Notes under the pieces: generated by a model
The model's input: the letters and a program-made list of their open reading frames with translations, nothing else
Database searches by the model: none
What the model was told of the DNA's origin: nothing
Translations under genes and position numbers: made by a program
Shown here: positions 1 through 6,642 of the stretch, piece after piece
Numbering within the stretch: the stretch's first letter is position 1
Layout: each line of letters starts with the position of its first letter
Source of the DNA: Hormoscilla sp. GUM202
Lineage (GTDB): Bacteria; Cyanobacteriota; Cyanobacteriia; Cyanobacteriales; Desertifilaceae
DNA length: 53,024 nucleotides
Direction: 5' to 3'
NCBI GenBank assembly: GCA_005518205.2
Contig: RFFC02000070.1
Span: 1-53,024, forward strand

Positions 1-101
1 CTGATTGGAACAAATACGTTTAAAAACTGGTTTACTAAATGCTGTTATTGTACTAGCTAACTTGTGAACAATATGTAATTATGAAACGATAGAACACCAT
101 G

Positions 102-200
102 CTTAACCCATTGTCCTGCCTCCTGTCAAATGGGAAGGCGAGAAAAGATGATTTTCTGTTCTGGTGCGGAGCTAGCAGCAGCACCGATGGCACCGGTTGC
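102..200. repeat. Left island flank: TTAACCC repeat joined to a LanM gene tail
   Basis: Positions 102-137 carry the same TTAACCCATTG...CTGCCTCCTGTCAA sequence that is repeated at 13611, 13865, 13973 and 14081. Positions 160-197, read on the minus strand, encode a VPSVLLLAP peptide that matches the C-terminal end of the LanM remnant at 14361-14420. Both elements occur in the same order and orientation at the far side of the defence genes. What is seen is the shared sequence; that it marks an insertion or duplication boundary is inference. Positions 1-101 show nothing recognisable. Confidence 0.6.
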
Positions 201-324
201 ATAATCTAGGACATTTACATCAGCTTCCTGCAACTGCGGTCGATTTCGATCCTCTAGCAGTTGCACTCTCTGGCAAACCACGTGCATTAAAAGTCAATTT
301 TATCCGTCAAGATTTTAGCGATTA

Positions 325-715
325 AGTATAATTATTTATTGACGATTAATATGCACCCATGTATAATTGTGTGGTTTGTAGCCAGTCGGATTAGATTCGG
401 CGATCGGTTGCTTGACAGCAAAAGGAAATTTTCTCGGTCAAAATAGTCGAAACATGGTATAATTACTCATTGACAATAGAGAGGCAGCCATGTAAAGTAG
501 TAGTGTGGTTTGTAGCCAGTAGGATTAGATTCGGCGATCGCAGCAGTGATAACTACCCCAATAAGGGGGTTATCCAGCAGATATGACGGATAAGCACCCT
601 ATTGCTCATGGTTAACAGTCAAATAGGCTACATAACACCCCTTAGTCCTGGAGTTATATGGCATATGAACGTATAAGTTTGGTAAATAAGGGTGCGATCG
701 GGCGTGACGGATAAG
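325..715 (+). repeat. Structured dispersed repeat, copy A (with a partial copy before it)
   Basis: A partial unit at about 325-405 and a full unit at about 460-715 share TTGTAGCCAGT, GATTAGATTCGGCGATCG, ACCCCAATAAGGGGG, AAATAGGCTACATAAC, TTAGTCCTGGAGTTATATGG and GGGTGCGATCGGGC with copies at 4415-4790 and 6166-6410. Internal pairings are visible: GTAGCC with GGCTAC across about 130 nt, CCCC-AATAA-GGGG, and TAAC...GTTA around TTAGTCCTGG. A TATAAT-like box lies just before the unit. It could be a MITE-like repeat or a structured RNA; the sequence alone does not decide. It precedes the reverse transcriptase gene by about 340 nt. Confidence 0.7.
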
Positions 716-945
716 ATCCGAGTGGAGCTTATCTAGCAAATATGACGTTGAATTACCAGTTAGCCCTCTGGGTTATCTGCTGAGACTGTTGGCAGGAGTG
801 TGCTGCTAGGCTTCATTAAGCTGGTCAAGTTTTGGCTTAATATCGGATCTACAGAACAACATCAGATTGCGTAAAGTTTTGAAACTTACCGAGGACATTT
901 CCGAATTGCAATAGCTAGGATCGGCAGTCAAAGTTTTTCCTCTCT

Positions 946-1041
946 ATGCTTAGTAACGAACTTAGCCCTGAACAAACTGCGATTGCTAGCCACATTGAAG
1001 GTGCCATTCTAGTGCTTGCCCCAGTTTTACATCATACATGA
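946..1041 (+). pseudogene. N-terminal remnant of a UvrD-like helicase
   Basis: An ATG at 946 opens a 31-codon frame reading LSPEQTAIASHIEG then AILVLAP. This resembles the start of superfamily 1 UvrD/PcrA helicases, where LxxxQxxAI and LVLAGAGTGKT lie close together. The frame departs from the family exactly where the Walker A motif should begin (VLHHT, then TGA at 1039). The stop codon overlaps the GAGGAG ribosome binding site of the next gene. What is seen is a short frame with family-like residues; that a full helicase once preceded the RT gene and was deleted is inference. Confidence 0.45.
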
Positions 1042-1045
1042 GGAG
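1040..1045 (+). promoter_or_regulatory. Ribosome binding site that decides the GTG start of the RT gene
   Basis: GAGGAG lies 8 nt before GTG 1054. It overlaps the TGA that ends the upstream helicase remnant, so the two frames would be translationally coupled. The site supports the non-ATG start. Confidence 0.6.
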
Positions 1046-1053
1046 TATATTCT

Positions 1054-4000
1054 GTGAGTAACGTTGAGCCTTCCTATCAATCTTTCCACCCTATCATTGT
1101 AGAGGCTTATACAGCTGTACATCAGTGGCTTGCATCTAGTGTCCCTGAGGCCAATGGTTATAAATCCCTACCCTATAAGAACGTGAGGAAAAAACTTCTA
1201 GAAACTGATTGGAAGCATATTGCTTTTCAATATTACGCCCTTTTCCCAGCACATTACTTTAAGGCAATCCACGTTTTAGAGGCTGTTATAGGGGAAAATA
1301 GGCTTTTAACATGGCTGAGACATCGACAAAGAATTTGCCTACTAGATATCGGTTGTGGTGGTGGTGCAGCTTCTGCTGCTTTTGTGGATGCAGTCATTCG
1401 ACTAAAAGAACAGGAGAAACTCACGAACGATATCAACATCCTCCTTATAGGTGTTGACCCAAGCGCTAATGCTATTGGGCTATACATCCAGACGATGAAC
1501 AATCTTAAGTCATTGACTTCTGAACTGATAAATATAGAATTCAAGTATGTTATGGAGGGATTTCCCAATGCAGTGAGTTATATCGAAAGATCCCTAAAAG
1601 ATGAGCTTGAAACATCCCAACTGCCATGCTTATCCAATACTTTAGTGATGCAGTTAAATGTGATTTCTCCATTTAGTCAAACTTATAGAAACCGTCAGGC
1701 GGAACTTGAGAGGTTAAGAGCATTAGGTATCGACGTTGATAATTCATCCGTAGAAATTGATGCAGGTCTTGGAACTGCTGAAGCCCAAGCTTATAAACAA
1801 CTGATAGAAAGTGTTCCGATTGATGTAATGCATATTGCAACAATTGGAACCCAAAATATGGAAAAAGAAGTACAAGTAGGTACAAAAAGTGAAATCCCTT
1901 TAGAAGAAAGAATCAAAGAGATGTCAGCTACACTTTGCCAAATTATTGGTAATCGACATTTGGTTAAACAGATTAGTTCAGGGAATCATTCTGTGCATGT
2001 TGAAAATCCAATTAATAGTCACTGGAAAGATAGGAATATCGATAGAACTTATAAGGATAAACCTATAGAATTTTATGCTGATTTCTGCACTGTGTTTAGT
2101 GCCGATCGAGATGAAGATAAGGAATGGAATGCTGTCATCAGCATTGAAAACCTTAGATTGGCTTGGGCAAGAGCGCGAAATAATCTATTGCGTGAGACAC
2201 TATATGATGAAACAGAAATGCGTCTATTTGACCTAAATATTGAAATGCGTCTAGAAGGGTTGCGAGAACAATTGTGTGCATATGCAAATGATGTGGCTCT
2301 TACCGATGAAATGATTTCATACAAATTTCCAAAGAACTTGACAGTTACACGTCCTAAAGGGCTTTCACGTATTGAAGAAGAAATTATATCGGTAGCAATC
2401 ATTCAAAAGTTAGGTGATAAAGCTTCTCAATTGAGAGGTAGCAGCTATGCCTATAGGATCTCTGATGGTAGTCGAGACACAGAGTATCTATATGAATATT
2501 GGTTCAAAGCTTACTGTGATTACATGAGAAAAGCGAGAGATAGCGCTAAAAATTATCCCAACGGTGCAATTTTGAAGGTAGATATTCAATCTTTTTATAC
2601 AAAAATAATTCAGGATCAGCTCTGCAATGAGCTTTACAGAGAATTAACAGTTAGTGAAAGAGTACGTTGGCTAATTAGATTATTGCTGTCTAAAAGTATT
2701 GATGAACATGAGTTAGGTCAAGGTATTACTCAAGGAAGCATTGGCTCTGGTTTTTATGCCAATATTTATTTGACCTCCGTAGATGCCAAATTTGGCAGCG
2801 GTAATGAATGGGGAGTTGAACTTCATCGGTACGTAGATGACATGATTTTAGTCATCCCAAATCCAGAAGATTTAAACGCTGTTGAAGAAGCCCTTAAGAA
2901 TGAACTCAACAGTCTAGGCTTAAATCTTAATGAAGAAAAGACAGAGAGGATTTATAATATATCTACTTTTCTAGAACAATCTGATGAGGATGACTGCTTA
3001 GAGAGACTAAGTGAAAGATTTGATAGTGTTGTTAATTCGCTTTGGATACTGAATTCAGAACATCGGGCTATTTTGGCCAGTTATTATCATAATGATATGC
3101 AATGGTGGCACAACATCGAATGCTATCGGCAGTGCTTGAAAGCTATAAAAATTTATATGCAGGAAACAGAATTAAGTCGCAAGATATATAAATATCTATT
3201 TAATTCAAAAAGTCGTAACCGAGATTTGTCAAAGCAAAAAGAAGTTTTGAGATTAGAAGGAGAGTTAAAGTCCACACAACCGCCAAGTGAAGATTCTTTC
3301 AGTGCAATTACTCAGTGGGCTGCTACTTTCAATAGTTCTAACAATCTTTGGGTAAGCCATAAAAATGAGTTGCGTAGAGAGCTATTTGAACTATTTCAAA
3401 GTAGCTGGCAAGAACTACGTGATTCAGACGCTCTCAATCCCAACGAAATCCGCAGATTGCAAAGATATATTCGTTTTGCACTCTACAGACTATCAGTTTT
3501 GGGGTTTGAAGATATCTCGATCCCGCTGATGGAGATTTTACGTGAATCATTCTGGATTATTCGCGATCCCATCAATGTCTTAGAAAGACTAGCTAGGCAA
3601 GGCTATCTTGCTGAAGTAAGGAGTTTGCTGGAATACTACCAAAATTATGAACAGCCTGTTGAATATATTAAGGCGATTACGATTAGAGCAATGCGCTTTC
3701 TACCAGACGTTGATTCTCAAGAATGGAAACTAATTGTTGAGTCTGCAACTATCACAGATGGCTCTGTCAGTCTTGCGGAAAGGTTGATGGCAACTGAGAC
3801 TTGGTTATATCTCGGACATAAGTATAACGACTTTAAGCAAAGTCATCATATTGAAGCTGTAAAAACTGCTCTTCGGTTTGAACCTCCTCCACCAAGTCGG
3901 TTAGAGAAGAACTATCTACTCATTTTGGGGCAATTTGAACCTAATACAGTGCAAGAGTTCTCGGTCAATCTCAATGATCCTATGCTTGTTACAGCTAAGG

Positions 4001-4116
4001 AACTTGCTCTTCAAGGTAATCCATCTGAGATATTTGACCGGCCAGAGCTTAAAATCCTTCGAGAAAATTACTATAGCGGCCAAGGCCCCACTGACAGCGA
4101 ACAGGGCTCGCCTTGA
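1054..4116 (+). CDS. Methyltransferase-like / reverse transcriptase fusion protein
   Basis: This 1,020-residue protein has three parts. Residues ~55-260 look like a class I SAM-dependent methyltransferase: LLDIGCGGGAAS at ~95-106 is motif I and LIGVDPS follows as motif II. Residues ~440-640 are a reverse transcriptase palm: ILKVDIQSFY (~506-515) with the first catalytic Asp, GITQGSIGSGFYANIY as motif B, YVDD at 593-596, and LGLNLNEEKTER after it. Residues ~650-1000 are predicted helical throughout, as in Abi/UG defence RTs that carry HEAT-like repeats. No HNH, maturase X domain or intron structure surrounds it, and no retron msr/msd is obvious. The GTG start is set by the upstream GAGGAG. A DNA methyltransferase and a structured repeat follow. 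A role in phage defence is inference; the substrate of the methyltransferase part is unknown. Confidence 0.8.
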   Translation: MSNVEPSYQSFHPIIVEAYTAVHQWLASSVPEANGYKSLPYKNVRKKLLETDWKHIAFQYYALFPAHYFKAIHVLEAVIGENRLLTWLRHRQRICLLDIGCGGGAASAAFVDAVIRLKEQEKLTNDINILLIGVDPSANAIGLYIQTMNNLKSLTSELINIEFKYVMEGFPNAVSYIERSLKDELETSQLPCLSNTLVMQLNVISPFSQTYRNRQAELERLRALGIDVDNSSVEIDAGLGTAEAQAYKQLIESVPIDVMHIATIGTQNMEKEVQVGTKSEIPLEERIKEMSATLCQIIGNRHLVKQISSGNHSVHVENPINSHWKDRNIDRTYKDKPIEFYADFCTVFSADRDEDKEWNAVISIENLRLAWARARNNLLRETLYDETEMRLFDLNIEMRLEGLREQLCAYANDVALTDEMISYKFPKNLTVTRPKGLSRIEEEIISVAIIQKLGDKASQLRGSSYAYRISDGSRDTEYLYEYWFKAYCDYMRKARDSAKNYPNGAILKVDIQSFYTKIIQDQLCNELYRELTVSERVRWLIRLLLSKSIDEHELGQGITQGSIGSGFYANIYLTSVDAKFGSGNEWGVELHRYVDDMILVIPNPEDLNAVEEALKNELNSLGLNLNEEKTERIYNISTFLEQSDEDDCLERLSERFDSVVNSLWILNSEHRAILASYYHNDMQWWHNIECYRQCLKAIKIYMQETELSRKIYKYLFNSKSRNRDLSKQKEVLRLEGELKSTQPPSEDSFSAITQWAATFNSSNNLWVSHKNELRRELFELFQSSWQELRDSDALNPNEIRRLQRYIRFALYRLSVLGFEDISIPLMEILRESFWIIRDPINVLERLARQGYLAEVRSLLEYYQNYEQPVEYIKAITIRAMRFLPDVDSQEWKLIVESATITDGSVSLAERLMATETWLYLGHKYNDFKQSHHIEAVKTALRFEPPPPSRLEKNYLLILGQFEPNTVQEFSVNLNDPMLVTAKELALQGNPSEIFDRPELKILRENYYSGQGPTDSEQGSP

Positions 4117-4414
4117 AATAGTTAAGTCAACATAGAGATCGAAAATAGTTTTGTGCCCGACGATGACTAACTCAACCGTTAGCTTTAACTTGAGTATTTA
4201 CTCACGGAAATAACCAAGCACCATCAAATTTATGCAATATAGCGACATAAAATGTCTGTATATTAGGACATTCCTAAACAGCCTTTAAGTTCAGAAATTG
4301 CCCCATAGAGAGCCATTGTCCGGCCAACAATAGCGAAAACCCCATTGCCGCGATCGATCGCCATCCTGGCTTCGGTGGATACTCAGCTTTGAATAAGCCT
4401 CTCGTATTTCAGTA
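4117..4414. other. Intergenic spacer after the RT gene
   Basis: There is no gene with a start here. On the minus strand, about 4276-4385 can be read as a short frame ending in SLLLAGQWLSMGQFLNLKAV and a stop. It could be the tail of a lost membrane protein, but it is too short to assign. Otherwise nothing is seen before repeat copy B. Confidence 0.3.
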
Positions 4415-4790
4415 TAATTACTTATTTACAATTGAGATGTACCCATGTCTAATGTGGGTTGTAGCCAGTATGATTAGAGATTAGATTCGGCGATCGCACC
4501 AGGGAACGCTACCCCAATAAGGGGGCGATAAGCGCAAAACTGACGGATAAGCACCAAGAGCGATCGCGCTTATTATTAAATAGGCTACATAACTTAGTCC
4601 TGGAGTTATATGGGGGTGCATCTCACTTTTGTAATCTAGCCCGCGCAGGCGGGCTTTGTTCATGTAGCCGGACCCTTTAGGGTTCGGGCGGCGAGGCAAA
4701 TATGCAGTGTACCCGTTATATGACAGATCCGAAGGTATAAGTTTTGGAAATCAGGGTGCGATCGGGCAAAAGTGACGGATAAAAAAGAAG
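4415..4790 (+). repeat. Structured dispersed repeat, copy B (with an internal insertion)
   Basis: This is the same unit as at 460-715 and 6166-6410. Here ATAAGCGC pairs perfectly with GCGCTTAT, GTAGCC with GGCTAC, CCCC with GGGG around AATAA, and TAACT with AGTTA. The unit is split near 4617 by a GC-rich repeat (to about 4702) and then resumes with GATCCGAAGGTATAAGTTTTGGAAATC. A TATAAT-like box precedes it. It ends directly against the truncated frame before the DNA methylase. Confidence 0.7.
4617..4702 (+). repeat. GC-rich dispersed repeat inserted in copy B
   Basis: This ~85-bp element contains GTAGCCGGACCC...GGGTTCGGGCGGCGAGGC and GCGGGCTTTGTTC. Related elements are at 16815-16945 on the same strand and at 27449-27551 inverted. 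Its position inside an otherwise conserved unit shows that it arrived after the unit did. Confidence 0.65.
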
Positions 4791-4831
4791 AAATCCACGA
4801 TGTCCTTGAAACCCTGCTGAGTGCTGAATGA
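4772..4831 (+). pseudogene. C-terminal tail of a lost gene upstream of the DNA methylase
   Basis: A 19-codon frame reading TDKKEEIHDVLETLLSAE ends in TGA 4829-4831, which overlaps the ATG at 4828 of the methylase in an ATGA junction. Such overlaps are typical of operon partners. The 5' side runs straight into repeat copy B, so the partner gene seems to have been cut off at the repeat. Its identity cannot be told from 19 residues. Confidence 0.4.
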
Positions 4832-6120
4832 TGGATATGAAGATTAAGCAACGTTCGGACTACACGTTCAAGTACAACAAGAAACTTGGGAGACATGGAT
4901 GGTTGCGGCTGACTCCCGCATATTCGGTCAAACTGGTTGAAGAGATAATTGATAATCTTCCTGAAGATTATTTTATACTTGACCCGTTTTCAGGAACAGC
5001 AACAACTGGACTTGTCGCTGCCGAACATGGCATTTCCGCACACTGCTTTGATATCAACCCGTTTTTAATATGGCTCGGTAATTCCAAATGTATAAACTAC
5101 TCTTATTCCGAAATTAAGGAATTAAAAATATCCATTGACAAAGTTATTATTAAATGCCAAGAACTTGTGGATGAAGATAACTGGTTGCCCAATATTCACA
5201 ACATTCAAAGATGGTGGTGCGAACAGACGCTTAAAATTATTGGCGCACTTCGTCAAGCATTGGTGAATCAGTTTGGAGAACCAAGGGAAAACCATGTTTC
5301 ATCTCTTGCTTGGATTTCATTCTGTCGGCTAATCATTGAAACCTCATCTGCTGCTTTTAATCATGTTTCAATGTCATTTCATAATGAAGTAATCCCCTTT
5401 GAAATTGAACAGATAGAATCTTTGTACCTGGAGATATTAGAAGCAATTATTCAAAGTGCTGGTGAGAATATATCTGGTAATTCATCCGTTCATTTTGTAG
5501 ATTCAAGGGAACCTACTTCAATTGGGGATTTTCAATATTCCCATGTTGTCACGTCTCCTCCTTACCCGAACAGAATAAGTTACATTCGCGAACTGAGGCC
5601 ATACATGTATTGGACTAAGTTTCTTGATACCGCCCGTGAAGCGGGTGAACTTGATTGGAAAGCAATAGGTGGAACATGGGGTATTGCCACTAGCAGATTG
5701 CAGGATTGGGAATCAAATGGTATTGAACTACCGGAATCATTGAAAGCAGTTGTTTTTGACATACTTCAAACGAAAGAAAAAAATTCCTTACTGATGGGAA
5801 ACTATGTTTGGAAGTATTTTCATGACATGCATTTGCATCTTCAGAACTTGCGTCCGCGTTTGAAAAAGGGCGCGGTTCTTTCTTACATCGTAGGTAATTC
5901 TAGCTTTTATGGCGTACAAGTCCACACCGAACAATTGCTTGAAGATTCCCTTAGGTCTTTAGGATTTACCAACATTGGAAGCAAGATAGTCAGAAAACGA
6001 AACAGCAAGAAAGAACTGTTCGAGTATTGTGTTTATGCTACGTGGCAGGAAACAAGAAAATACGAGCCAGCGTATTTTAACTCTCGTGCAGCTAAACAAA
6101 TTCAGCTAGAGCTTTTCTGA
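4828..6120 (+). CDS. DNA methyltransferase (N4-cytosine or N6-adenine type, SPPY)
   Basis: The 430-residue protein has motif I ILDPFSGTATTGLVAAEHG at about residues 50-68 and motif IV VVTSPPYPNRISYIREL at about 234-250. The order, FxGxxT before SPPY, and the SPPY tetrad are those of amino-methyltransferases; SPPY is most common among N4-cytosine enzymes. The N-terminal KLGRHGWLRLTPAYSVKLV segment is typical of this group. The start ATG overlaps the stop of an upstream frame fragment. No restriction partner is adjacent, so it may be an orphan methylase or part of the RT or pPIWI system. Target sequence cannot be inferred. Confidence 0.85.
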   Translation: MMDMKIKQRSDYTFKYNKKLGRHGWLRLTPAYSVKLVEEIIDNLPEDYFILDPFSGTATTGLVAAEHGISAHCFDINPFLIWLGNSKCINYSYSEIKELKISIDKVIIKCQELVDEDNWLPNIHNIQRWWCEQTLKIIGALRQALVNQFGEPRENHVSSLAWISFCRLIIETSSAAFNHVSMSFHNEVIPFEIEQIESLYLEILEAIIQSAGENISGNSSVHFVDSREPTSIGDFQYSHVVTSPPYPNRISYIRELRPYMYWTKFLDTAREAGELDWKAIGGTWGIATSRLQDWESNGIELPESLKAVVFDILQTKEKNSLLMGNYVWKYFHDMHLHLQNLRPRLKKGAVLSYIVGNSSFYGVQVHTEQLLEDSLRSLGFTNIGSKIVRKRNSKKELFEYCVYATWQETRKYEPAYFNSRAAKQIQLELF

Positions 6121-6165
6121 TAAAATACGCAAATTATAGGCTAACGCCGTCCTGGCTTCCCTGAA

Positions 6166-6410
6166 TCTGATTTTTAATTGAGAGGCACCCATGTCTAATG
6201 GTGATGTGGGTTGTAGCCAGTATGATTGGATTCGGCGAGCGCACCAGGGAACGCTACCCCAATAAGGGGGCGATAAGCGCAAAACTGACGGATAAGCACC
6301 AAGGGCGATCGCGCTTACCATTAAATAGGCTACATAACTTAGTCATGGAGTTCGATGGCAGATCCGAACGTATAAGTTTTGGAAATCAAGGTGCGATCGG
6401 GCAAATATGT
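6166..6410 (+). repeat. Structured dispersed repeat, copy C
   Basis: This is the third copy of the unit at 460-715 and 4415-4790 and is closest to copy B without its insertion. TAAGCGC/GCGCTTA, GTAGCC/GGCTAC, CCCC-AATAA-GGGG and AACT/AGTT pairings are all kept. Substitutions such as ATAAGCGC/GCGCTTAT to TAAGCGC/GCGCTTAC shorten one stem by a base. It ends near GGGCAAATATG, shortly before a truncated DUF364-like frame. Confidence 0.7.
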
Positions 6411-6462
6411 CCTTTATCATATAGCTTTGAAGGTTTGACTCATTCTGATATCTATGGTATAA

Positions 6463-6642
6463 TTGTCTCAAAATGCGAAGTTAGTGCTAATGGGACCAAC
6501 AATGCCCTGGCTACCTGCATTAGCAGATATGGGTATTGATTATTTAGCTGGAATCCAGGAGGTTGTCAATCCCACAGCATTGCGACAAACGGTGGCTGAA
6601 GGTGGTGGTGTTAGTCTGGATCTTCTGATTCAAAATTGTTAA
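6463..6642 (+). pseudogene. 3' remnant of a DUF364-like gene
   Basis: The plus strand reads AKLVLMGPTMPWLPALADMG, then IDYLAGIQEVVNP and VAEGGG, to TAA 6640-6642. The GPTxPxxPxLxxxGxDxLAG pattern resembles the C-terminal part of DUF364 (putative heavy-metal chelation) proteins. No start or N-terminal domain precedes it. Its last 32 bases overlap the end of the pPIWI gene on the other strand, so the pPIWI reading frame now ends inside the remnant. Confidence 0.5.

Noticed and set aside
1054..4116. RT gene as a group II intron maturase or a retron
   Set aside because: No X domain, HNH, domain V or intron boundary is found around it, and it lacks retron NAxxH/VTG-type residues and an msr/msd of the usual form just upstream. 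The N-terminal methyltransferase-like part is also unlike both.
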